Shown one piece after another: positions 1 to 12,000 of a stretch of 64,000 bases of DNA (positions are counted from its first letter, which is position 1; every line of letters starts with the position of its first letter). Location: positions 1 to 64,000 of the forward strand of contig JACRLG010000023.1 in NCBI GenBank assembly GCA_016235345.1, in the 5' to 3' direction. This DNA comes from Deltaproteobacteria bacterium. Its GTDB lineage: Bacteria > Desulfobacterota > Desulfobacteria > Desulfobacterales > Desulfatibacillaceae. Both the position numbers and the translations under genes were made by a program. The notes beneath the pieces are model-generated. The model saw nothing but the letters and a program-made list of their open reading frames with translations, made no database searches and was not told where the DNA came from.

Positions 1-3000
1 CGGAACCGCTTGAAATTGGTCCAGTTATCCGTCTGCTCCTTCCAGAACTCCCAGGAGTCCTCCCAACCGTTTATAAGCATCTGCAAAAGCATGGTGGTCG
101 CCACCGAGCGCACAAGCACCTTGGTGAAAAACTGCCGGTAACGCGCGGGCATTCCCGGCGGGGGCGCAATGTCGCCGATTGCCCGGCTGATTTTTTCGTT
201 TAAGCCCGGCACAAGGCCCGTCACCATGCGGAAGTTCGATTCCGTCCAGTCCGGGGCCAGAAGCAGCAGCCGCGCCGCTTTCTGCAAGGTCGGATTTCTG
301 CCCATGCGCCCCAAGTGCAGGCCGCCGAAGTCCTCGTTGATAAGGCGCGCCGCGATCTCGGCGACCTTGTCCGCGTCCGGGCGCGGCCCCTTGCCTTTAA
401 GGTGCGCGTCGTGCCGCTCCTGCAACAGGTGAACGTACTCGTTGACGAACGCCTCGGCCTTGAGCCCCGCGAAAAAGCGCCCGAAAAGGGATGTCTCGAA
501 ATTCTCCCGGCCCCGCCTGATGCCCCGGATAACCTTCACGGCCCGCTCAAACCCGGCTGATTCCGCAAGGCTTTCCACGATGCCCGGCATGGAGCGAAGG
601 GCGCTCTCGTTCCAGTCGGCAACTTCACCAAGGGTCAGTCCGTTTTTGACGCCCAGGGTGATGAGGGGGTGATTGTCCATTATCTTTTGGAACCCGGCCT
701 TGTACGCCGAAACCGGGTTGACGCCCGCGCTCTTGTAAACCCGGCCCGTCATTGGGTCCTTCATTTTGCGGCCCGCGATCCATCCGTGATTCACAGCAAG
801 CGCCCAGCTTCGCGTTCCCGCCATGTGATGGAAAAAGCTCGACAAAAGTATCCAGCTTTTGAGGGACGCATTGAACCGCGCAAGCCACGAGGCCCCCGGA
901 GTCTGCCGGAAAAGCGCGTCAATGGCCGTCATCTTGTTTATCATTTCGGCAAGCTCGGCGGGCGCGTAAAGGTGCCGCTTTTCCCACATATCCGCCACCT
1001 CATGCGTGGGGCGGTGCTGGATAAAGGCCTTGCTCCAACCCTTTTGCGCCGCGAATTCCTTTGCTTCCTCTTCGGTGTCGAAAATCCGGTAAGCCCGCTC
1101 ATTGCCCGCAAACTTGAACAGCGCCCATTTCTCCGGCACATGCCGCACCGGAGCCACGAAAAACGACCGCGTTCCGTAGGTGTCTACCATCAAAGCCGAT
1201 GCGTCGTCAGGCCCGGCCCCGGCGCTTGCCGACTGCCCCGTCCATTCCCAGACCGAAAAGCCCGGCGCTTCCAGCTTCGCGTATCCGGGGCGGTTGGAAT
1301 CCGTATCAAAAAGCCGCCGCCCTTTCGCGTCGCGGGTTTCGTAGCCGTTTTTCAGAAAATCCTTATGCGCCAGAATGGTTTCAAGCTCTTCGGCATAGGT
1401 CCCCCAACTGTTGGTGAGGCCCTTTACGCCAAGCTCGTACCCGGCCTCCCAACCGTCCAGAATTGAATCCAGGCTCCGCTTTTTGGCGGCGGTGGTGGAA
1501 ACCCTGAACCCGTAGCCGCTCCCCGCGCCCGAAAACTCGGCCTTTCTTTTTTCCGGGAAGCTCCATATCCGGCGCACGTAGTCGTCGGCAAAGCTCTGAA
1601 TGACCTTGTTGGCCTTGGCCACGTTAAAGGCGTTCGTAAAGCGCCGCCCGATCTCATCCGCCAGGGCCTTTTCTGAGTCCGTCAGGCTTTCCACCCGGTC
1701 CAGAATCGCCAAGTGGTCCTTGATCTTGAGCTTCTGCTTTCGTGATGTAAGCGGGCTCATCATCTGTTTTTTTGCCCAGGCACGATGCTTTTTGATCCTG
1801 CCAACATCGCCCTTCACGTCCCGCCAGACCATGAGGGCCATGTCCAGAAGGTCGCTGTCCGTGTTCCGTTTCCACTCATCAAACCCCACAACCTTCTTGC
1901 CCAGAAACTTCCGGCTTCCTGCAAGCTGCTGAAGGCGCTTCTGAAGCCTCATCACGTCCGTCCGGGCCTGCTGAACCCCCACGTCCTTCTGCTCAAAAAG
2001 CCGGTTGGCGTAGCTGCGGTTCTGCTCAAGGTCCCGCGTCAAGGAAGGGCCTGTTGGCTTGACGGTGGAAAAATCCACGGAGAGATTCCTGCCAATGGCC
2101 GCCTCAACCACGGTCGGCCTTCTGGCCTGAACCGCGCCCCGCTCCAAGTCCCGCACCACGGAAAGCCCGGTTTGCGTAACAAGGTTCACCAGGGCGTCCG
2201 CCCAATCGGCCAGCCGTTGCAACACCTGCCCCACAAAGGTCTTGCGGTCGAAATCCCTTTTTGCAAGCGCCCATTCCACGTAGCGCGCCCGGTCTTCCTT
2301 GCCGCCCAGGAGGGCGTCATCCTTTTTTCCGGCTTCGTCAAAGGCGCTCGCAAAGGGGAGCTTTCCAGCCTTGTGCAAGCCCTTCACCGTGGCGCTCAGG
2401 GCCTCGATCTCATCCTTTGTAAAGAGTCCCAAGTCCTCCAGGCCGTGGGTCGCCTCATGCGCGAAGGTCCATTTATCCCCGGCCTTTTTTGAAATCGTGA
2501 TCCGTCCGTCGCGGTACTTGCCCTTCACCACCTCGCCCGTTTCAAGCTCCCGGCCACGGCTGGCCTTAAAGCTCACCGAATCCGCGCCGATTTCGTCTAC
2601 CGCCTCCACCAGAAAGCCCACACCGTCCGCGTTCTTCACGAACACCGCGCCGTCCGGGCTTCTGCCCACGCTCCAACCGGCCTGCTCCGGGAAAAATCCC
2701 CTCACTTCCCGGATGCTGATATCTGCCCAAGGCGCGAAGGCATCACCGTCAAAGGCCCCGGTAATGTCCCCGGTGGAGAAATCCGCGACCGGCAAGTGGC
2801 TTGCAATCCCAACCGCAACAGCCGCTTCCGCGTCGTCAGCTTCTTCCGGCTTTTCTCCAAGCCCGGCCAAAAGCTCATCATCGCTTTTGTCGTAATAGGC
2901 GACTTCGCCCCCAGGCTGGCCGTCGCCCGCCACCAGCACGTCCAGGGTCACGCTTCGCAAGGCGTTGCGCATCCCGAACATGACCGCGTCCATCATTTTC

Positions 3001-6000
3001 CGGTCCGGCTCAACGTCCGGCGGCGCGTTCTTCCCGGCCTCCTCAAGGGCCGCGTTCACTTCACCAAGGCGCTTTTCGGCGGACTCAAGCAGGCCCTTTT
3101 CCTCAAAGGGGATTTCGGCGTTTTTGGCGTAATCCGCCTTTTCCCTTTGCAGGTTTTCAAGGCGCTTTTGAAGCCTCCTGTCCTTGCCGAAAACCGGGGC
3201 CGCCTCGCGGTTTTCAACGAACTCCAAGGCACCCTTGGCCGTTGCGTACTGCATTCCTTCCCTGGTGTAGGCCTTTTCGGCTCCGGGTATCCCGCTAAAA
3301 ACCACCGTGGCCTTGCCCAGGTTGTTCACCCCGGCTATGGTTTTTTGCTCGTTACCGTCCTTGTCCGTGAATGTGGGCAGGAAAAGAGCGTCAACCTTTA
3401 TCTCGAAAAGTCCCCCTATGCGGAAGGTTGCCGTTTCGCCGGGAAAGCTGTGTTTCTCCCGCAGGGCCTTTAGTTGATCTCTATACTGGCTCCTGGTTTC
3501 CTCTTTTTGGGAGTCCAGAATCTTCTTTTCAAGAACCGCTTCCTGGAACTTGAAGTCGTCAAAATCCCTTTTGGTGTAGTTTTTGAAATGCTCCAAAGCC
3601 TTTTTGCGGTTCTCGGCGTGGAACTTTGCCGCCAAATCCAAAAATTCCTTGCGGCCAAGCTCCCAGCCTTCAAAGGTAATGGTTTTGGCCTTTATGTCGC
3701 CTTTTTCGTTCTGCCCGAAAACTGCGCCGTAAGCCTTTTCCGCAGTCACGGCTTTTTCTATTTTGGGAGCAGCCTCCTCGATCTCCCGCTTGGTTTGGGC
3801 CAGCATCCGGGCCGCCTTTGAAACGCCCATCTCCCAAAGGGATTTTTTCACCTTAAGATCGTTCACTTTATGGGCAAGGTCGTGCTGCTCCCATAAAAGG
3901 GGGTTTCCCGCCGCCGCCGCGCTCATCTCTGAAAAGCTCAACTGCTCCGAGCTTACCGGCTCAGTCATGGTGCGGCTCCATTCCTCGGACCCCAGAATCT
4001 TGTCTATGAACCGCTGCTTTTTCTCCAATATCTTGTAGAAGACCGAATCAAGGGACCGATCCACAACATAGTTGGTGATCTTCACGATCTTGTTCATGTT
4101 ACCAAAGCGCACCAACCGCCCGTTGCGCTGCTCGAAAAGCATGGGGGTGTAGTTCACGTCAACGTGATGAACCCGCACAAGCCTGTCCTGGATGTTGACT
4201 CCAACCCCCAACGACTCGCTGTGGCCGATTATGACCCTGGCCTCGCCGCTTCTGATCTTGTCGAACATCTCATTTGCGGCCTTGTCGGTCTTGGCCTCGC
4301 TCCGAAGCAATATCTCGTGCCTCGGCACCCCTTTTTGAACAAGCAGATTCCGTATTTCGTCATAGGCGTTGAAATATCCGGGCGTGCCTTCGCCCGACTG
4401 GTAAACGTCCAGAAAAACCGCCTGGGACAATCGGTCCTTTTCGGTTTTTTTCCAGGTATCAAAAATCTCGTCCGCAACGTGAAAGAGTTTCCCCTCCTTC
4501 ACGTCCGCGAACCCGATGGGATCCACCAGCCTCAAATCAATGGCCGCCTTACGGGCCAGAGTGTTTATCACCACCGGCACCGCCGACGAGTCCCGCTTGT
4601 CCTGCCCGCTAAGTTTTTCCCACGACTGCATCACGCGCCGCAAGCCCGCTATGAACATGCCAAGCCTGTCCGAGCGAGGAATGACTTTGACTTCCGGCTT
4701 GCCGCCCTCGATCTGAGGCAGGTCAAGGCCCGCGTTGGCCGTAAGCATTATGTCGGTTCCGGCCTTGAACATGGCCATTAGTTCCGGCATGTTGGTGTAG
4801 TCGTTGAACCGCTCCACCCGCTTGATCTGGCCGGTGGCCGTTTCCTCCAAATCGCTTGTGGTGTCGCAGAAGGCCGCCGCGAAGGCGTCGAAGCTCCGGG
4901 CGTGATACTGCGCCAGAACGTCCGGGCGCACGTAGCGCATCATGGTCCAAAGTTCTGCTATGGTGTTCGATATTGGCGTTCCGGTCGCCAGCACCACGTT
5001 CTTGCCGCCGGTTTTGCCCTGCACCCACCGCGATTTCAAAAGCAGCGTGTCGCCTCGCTGGGAGCTTGATTTATCAATGCCCTTGATCCGGGGCATCCGG
5101 GTGAAAAACTCGCCGCGTTTGAAGGCATGCGCCTCGTCAATCAAAAGCGCGTCAATCCCAAGGTCCTCAAAATTGAGGATTCCCGGCGCAACCTCGCGGG
5201 CCATGAGCTTTGCGAGCTTTTTCTTGTAGCCGTTAAGTATCCCTTCAAGCTCCTTTACGGAGGGGGCCTTTTTCCCGGCGCGTTCCCGTTCGGCGATCAC
5301 TGCGTTTTCGGCCTCGTCAATGCGGGCCTCCATCATCGCCTTGTACCGCTCCTTGGAGTCCGGTATGGCCTTGAACCAGTCGTGGGGCACCACAATGGCG
5401 TCCCAATCGCCCGTTGCGATCTGGGACAAAACCCGCTGCCTGCCCTTGCCGCGCTGGGTGTCGTCCGGGATCAAAAGTTTCGCCTGTGGGTAAAGCTGCG
5501 CGAACGCGCTTGCGTACTGGCCCACGGTGGAGCCCTGCACCACTATAAGAGGCTTGCGGGCGGTGCCAAGTCGGCGCATTTCCATGGCAAGGGTTACAAA
5601 GATATTGGTCTTGCCGGTGCCGACCCCGTAAGCCAGGAGCACGGATTCCTTCAAGGCCCGGCTGACGGCGCGCTTTTGAAGGTCGCGCAACTTCACATCA
5701 TGGCTGGCCCCCGGATAGTGCTCGATTGCCGGAGCCGCAACCTTTTTGGTCACGAAACGGTTGATCTTGTCGTTGTATTGGGCCGCCACGTTCGGCCCCC
5801 ATTTTTCATGCCCGGCAATCCAGGCGTTGAAGGCTTTCACAAGCTCCTTCTGCTTGGCCACGGCCCCCTCGGTGGCTTTTTTGTTCAGCACCTGCCGCAC
5901 TCGCTCTTTGCCCGAATCGTCCGTATACGGCACCGGGTCATGGCACACCGGGCGCTGCTGGTTAAGCGACATCCTCAAAAAATCGTCCGCCGAAAGGGAG

Positions 6001-9000
6001 CCGCCGCTCCACGTAAACTCCCAGGAATCGCTTTTTACCTGATCCCCGCCAAAGCCCTTTGTAAGAACGTGGGTCACGCGCTCGTCGTTGACGCTTCCCA
6101 GGCGACTCACCGAAACATCATCGAGGCCCAAAACCTCGGAGCCGAAATCCGTGTAAACGTCAGTGTCAATCCATGTTGCGCCGGGCCTCACCGCTATCTG
6201 GCCTATGGTAAGGTCAACGGGCAGAACCCTTTCAAGCGCCAGCGCGTTCTTCTCGTACCTGGTTACGTCCTTGGCGAGCTCCCGGACCTGCTCGAACTTG
6301 GCTTTTACGTCTCCCGAAAGATACTCCGAGGCCGACACCCATCCGCCCGTGGCCGGGTCGGAAAAAACCTCCGGGCTTTCCCAGAAAAGGCTTTCAATCT
6401 CATCCTTTGTCTTTCCCATCACCTCGGCAACGTAGCCCGTGTCAAGCTCGCCGGTCATGGCGTATGAAACCGTCACGGCGTCCCCCACGCTTTCCACGTT
6501 CTGGGGTGTCCTGGTAGGGAACATGGTGCGGCGCGAAAGGCATTCGGAAGGAACGTACTCCACCACGTCCTTGAATATTTTGTCCCCGTTCGCGGCCCGC
6601 GCTTCCTCCTTGTGAACCTTCGCCGTCTCAAGGGCGGCAACCGAAACGTATTCGGTGTCAATCTTGCGAAGAAATGAGCCCCCTTCGTGAAGGCGCTTGT
6701 GGTCCCGCACAAAGGCGTCGTAGTGGGTTTTGAGCGCCTTTCGGGCGCTTTCGACTGCGGCGTCCGGTGCGTCCGGGTCCAGTTGCAGGCGTATGTAATC
6801 CTTGAAGGCCCTTTTGATGGCCATGTACTTTCGGGCCTTGTCGCGGGCCTGCTTTGCGCCGCCTTCTTTGTCGGAGAAAATTTCGGCCTCCCGCAAGGTC
6901 CCCTTGGCGGCATCGCCCCGCGTTATGGTGGGCTCCGCGTATTCGCCCTTCACAACGGTGTAAAACCTGCCGTCAACCTCTACAAGGCTTCCTTCCTGAT
7001 CGCCGGGCGAGGCGGGGCGGCGGTTCACAATCTCGCCCTTTTCGATCTGGCGGCCCTGCTCCATTATGCCGGGCGCGAAATTCCCCACAGCCCGCGCCAA
7101 CTGCTCCGCAAAAGGCGCGTCCTCCTTCGGGAAAACCGTGTATTCCTTTTCGTCCGCCTGCCTTGCGTGCATCTTGCCGCGCATGGAGTGGGTCCCCAAG
7201 ACCATTTCAGGATGCTCGGCGAAATACTTGTTAATGGTTGCGGTGTTGCCCTCTTCGGGGATGTCGATTTCCACGGTTTCCAGGAATGACGGGTTATCCA
7301 CGCTCGCCAGTTGGTCCCCGCGTTTTTGGAACACCAATATGTCCGTCACAACCTCGGTTCCGGCGTTTGCCGCAAAGGCCGTGTTGGGAAGCCGCACACC
7401 GCCAACAAAGGCGGCCCGCTGGTGCAAAAACTCCCGAACGCTCATGTTGCTTTTGGCGTTCGCGGTCCAGGCGCTTGTAATGGCGATAACAAGCCCGCCG
7501 GGGCGCACTGCGTCCAGGGATTTGCCGAAGAAATAATTGTGCAGGCTCCACCCGCCGTAAGCTGGCCGGGAGGCGTCGTAAACGCTGCTTTTTTGCGCAA
7601 AGGGAACATTCGTGATTACAAGATCGAAGCCGTTCATGCGCCGGGCTTCTTCAAAGGGCGCGACCTGAACATCGGATGCGGGATAGAGGGCCTCAAGCAC
7701 GGCCCCGGTGAGGCGGTCTTTTTCAACGGCGGAAAAGCGGGATTTTTCTGCAATGTCGCGCGGTGCCAAGCCGATGAAATGCCCGGCTCCGGCAGCGGGC
7801 TCAAGCACACGCCCGCCCGAAAACCCAAGCCGCCGGGCAAGGGTCCACATGGCCCCTATGACTTCCCGGCTGGTGTAATGCGCGTTTTGTGTGGATTCGC
7901 GGGCGGAGTTCCACTCCTCCTGGGTCATGAGCCCGCCGAGCAAAGGATGCAGGGCGCGCCCGTATTTCCTTTCCCATTCAAGGTATTTTTCAAGCCCGAC
8001 GGAGCCCCGCCCGAAAAAGCCTTCGGGAGTCTCGTCCGGGTATTTTTGTTTGAAATCCAGGAACTTGGTGAACCTGTAATCAAAAACCTTCTGGGAAAAG
8101 GCCCCCCATCCAACAAACTTTGCAAGGGCCTTTTTTTCCGCCGGCGTTGCGGGCCTGCCTTCGGCCTTCACGGCCAAAGCCGTGCGCAAAGCCTCGATGT
8201 TCGCCGTTATGCGGGGCTCCACACCGCCCACAACGATCTCATCATCGGGCGCTATTACGTGGTTGACACCCTGTTTTCCTCCATGTCCTTTGCCGCTTCC
8301 CGGTCCACCCAGGCCCAAATCTCTTTTCTTTTGGCCTGCGCCAGGGGCTTCGGCGGTCTCACCGCCATCAGGGCCGGGCCGTCGGAGGGCGCTATCACCG
8401 CGTACTTGTACTCTATCGCCTGATCCTCGTCCGCGCCCCGTTCCTTCACCCGGTAGTAGCTCACCATCGCCCGCTGCACCGCCTGCACCACCTGCCTGTC
8501 GAGCCTTGCCGGGTCCTCCTGGAACATCTCCCATGTCTCCGCCGGATAGTTGTCCAAGAGCCAGGTCAGATGATCCCGGTACTCCGCCCTGGTCCTTGGT
8601 TTCTCGATCTCCACCCGTATCAGGTTGCTCATTTGCGGCTCCTTTCGCTTCGCTTTGTTTGTCGGAAACAAAGCGTTCTATATACGGTTTTATGCCCGCA
8701 CCCAAGTTAACAATTAAGAACGAGAAAAATTCCTTGGCGCTCTTGCCCGCCGCCCGGAACGCGGCCAGGGACTTTTCAAAGTGCGGCTTGGCTGCGGCGT
8801 AGCTTTCCTCATCAAAGCCGCCGATACCGGGGAAGCTTTTGAGGCCCCCGCGCGATCCGCCCGCAAGCTCGTAAAGGGCCGTCAGGGATTCCTCAACACC
8901 CGTCACGCCCTGCTTTGCAGCCTCACCCAGAAAACCCGCAAGGCTCTTTTTCGGCCCGGAAATTTCTTCCTTATCCGCCTTGGGAACGAACTTCCGGCCC

Positions 9001-12000
9001 GTCATCATTGCGATTGCGCGGCTTTGAGGCGCAGGCGAAGGCGCAGCGGATTTCGATTCGTCAGGGGCGCTTTCGGGAAAGACTGCGTCAGCCTCAAGAC
9101 CGGGAGAGCCTTCCCCGTTTGAAAGACTGCCCGCCCGCTCCACGACGTCAGCCACAACGGTGTCAGGGTCAAAGGGCTCGACGGGAAGAATTTTTTCCTG
9201 CTTCTCGTCAAGAGCCGCCCGCCGGACCGCGCTTATTATGTCGGAAAAAACGCCCCGGATTTTCGCGCCGCTTCTTATGTTGCGGTCGATAAAAAGGGCC
9301 AGGGCGCTAATGTCGCGGGGGAGATAGTCGGTTTCCTCGAACATCCGGCCCTGGTCCACCATGTCAACCACCAAAAGCTTTTTGGCCTTGGCCTTACGAA
9401 CAATGGAAACGGCCTCGATGATCTTTTCGTCAATCCGGGAGCCCTTCAAATCCGGGCTTGCAACCTTGGCCTGCACCATGGCCGGAGCCGTGGCCATCAG
9501 GGCGTTCAAAAGGTTTTTCTGGTCAGGGTCGGTTTCCTCGCTTATGGCCTCAAGGTATTGGTCCCCCCAGGCTTTCACAAAAACCACGTTTTTCACGCGC
9601 TCCAAAAAACTCTTGGTCACGCTTCCGTCCGCGCCAACCATACCGGCGGCGGCATTCAGGCCCACCTTTTCGGCCACTCGCTGCAAAAATCCAAGGTTTG
9701 CGCTTGCGCCCACGTCGCCGGATTCGGACGGATGAAACAGCAACAAATCCTCGTCCGTAATCATGGCGGCGTCCGAAAGGGCCTGCTCGGAGCGCGAAAG
9801 CGCCGCGCCCTCGCTGTCGTTGGCAAGGCGCGTGAACTCCACCCGGTCCTTCACTCGGCTCTTGCGAACACGGACCAGGACGGGCCGCCTCGTTTTCAAA
9901 ACCGCGCCCGGATCAAGGCCGAAGTCCCCGGCGTTTTTTACAAGCCAGTCCTGGTAAGCTGAAGGGTCGGAAATCGAGCCGTAACCGCCCGACTGGTAGG
10001 TGATCCCAAGGGCCATGACGCGCCCGTTGCCAGCCTCAACCACCATGTCAGGCCCCACGATGGGAGCCCCAAGGGTGACGCTCGGTGAGGCTCCCAGCTT
10101 GGCCGGAACGAGCCGCCGGGCGATTTCAAGAACCTTCAACTTCATGGTTTCGCGCTTGCGGTCGCGGTTTTGCAATTCGGCGGGATAGGCGGGATTGGTG
10201 GAAAAATCGGTGTTGTTGGAGACGTTGAGCCTGTCAATGGGCGCGACCGCGTACCGGAATTTTACGGGCTCGTCGCTTTCGGGCAGATAGGTTTCGCCTT
10301 CCTTGCCCCAGGCTTCGGCGGGAATACCAGCGGATTCGGCCTCGTCCGTTTCATCGGTTGCCGGTTTCGTTTCATCCTTTGCGACTTTCGTCCCGGCCTT
10401 TGTTTCAACCTTCTCGGCCTTTTTCCGCCATGCCGCAAGGAGCGCCGCCATCTTGTCGGCCTCTTCCGCGTGCCACCGCGAATCCCGGTCATGTGCCGCC
10501 TTGTTTTTTAATGTTCTGGCCCGCTCCGCGCTTTCCCGGAAGGACTTCGCCCTTTGCCGGGCGAACGCGACCCCGCGCACAAGATCGTCTTCGGTCTTGT
10601 ATTTTCCATCCTCCAAAACGTCGCGGTAAACGTCCGCCACGGGGATCGCCGGATCGTCGGGTATCATCCTTTCAGCGCCGACCGCCTGGACAACCACCCC
10701 GTTATCGGACTCCACGGTAAAAATATGGCGGACCTCCGAAGCTTGGCCACCCAACACGCCCTGCATCCTGTAGCTTTCGTGCCCGGTTATGGTGCCGCGC
10801 CGCCAGGGCTTGCCGTCCTTTACCAGAATCACGCGGTCGCCCTTGTCAAGCGCCTTGGACTTTTCCTCATCAACGGCAATGTCCGGCAGATCGTCGCGGC
10901 CCTTCAAATCAACAGGCTGCAAGGCGGCCTGCGCGGGCTTTTTGCCGGTAAGCATCTGCATAGCAGGGCTCACGGGCTTTGATGCAGCCTGCCCGGCGGG
11001 CTCGCTTGGATTGGTTTCCTTGCCCGAAAGAGCCTTCAAAATCCTGTTGGTGGGGTCGGCGTCGCTATAAAAGCTCCAGGCTTTTCTCGGCCCATACCAG
11101 CGAGCACCCAGGCTTTTAAGCTCCATCATGTGGGTTTTGGTGTTGCCGGTCACTTCCCAAACAGGCTTGCCCTTTTTGGTGGTCGCCCTGGTGACGTTAA
11201 GACCGTAATCAGCCAATGATCCGGTTTGCTGCGCGGCGGGCTTTTTGCCGGTAAGCATCTGCACTGCCCGGCTTGGTCCGGGCGCTTTTTCCTTCTCCGG
11301 GGCAGGCTCGGCAACCGCCTTGCCCTCAGCTTCCCTTGCCGCCTTTTTCGCTTCTATCTCGCCCGCAAGCTCATCCAGAACGCTTGATAGCTCGTCCGGA
11401 TGCTCGGCAAACCACGCCAGTTCGGCGTCAATGTCAGGCTTGGCGGTTTCCTTTTCAGACGGAGCCGGTTCTGCTTCCTTTTTCCCGGATGTAGCCCTGG
11501 CTTTTTTAAACGCCTCAAGGTCGGCCCGGACCTCATCGGTTCCTTCGCCCTCGAAATAATCGCGTAGCTGTTCCGCTGTGTCGAAAAATATCGTCTGCGG
11601 GCCATCATTATCCAGAATATAGGCAAGCTCAGGGCTTTCAACACCGTCAACAACGGTGCTTCCGCGCCGGTAAGCCTCAAAAAGCCTGTCGAATTTTTCC
11701 TTTCCAGCATCAAGAGCCTTTGGCTCAGGCGCTTCTTCAATCACCGGCTGAACAAGGGGCTGGTCTTCGCTGTCTTCGCGGCCAGGAGCGGGATTTTCAA
11801 CGGCCCCATCAATAACCTGATTCCCGGAGGCCTCCGTGCTTTCCACATCCTGCGGTTCCGGGTCATATTCCTCCATCACCGGCTGCTCGCGCCTCATAAA
11901 CTCCGGCGTTTCATATACGTATTTGTCATTCAAGGTATTCCAGGGGGTTTCCCCGACTGTTTCGCCCTCCTGGCTTTCCTCAACCGGGCCATCCCAAGCT

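Noticed and set aside
5127..6467. Long rightward open frame of 446 codons
   Set aside because: It is antisense to the helicase/methyltransferase part of the giant gene, has no ribosome binding site, and its codons lack the G/C third-position bias seen in real genes here.
7311..8423. Rightward open frame of 370 codons over the methyltransferase region
   Set aside because: Antisense shadow of a conserved domain. The minus strand carries the recognisable motifs.
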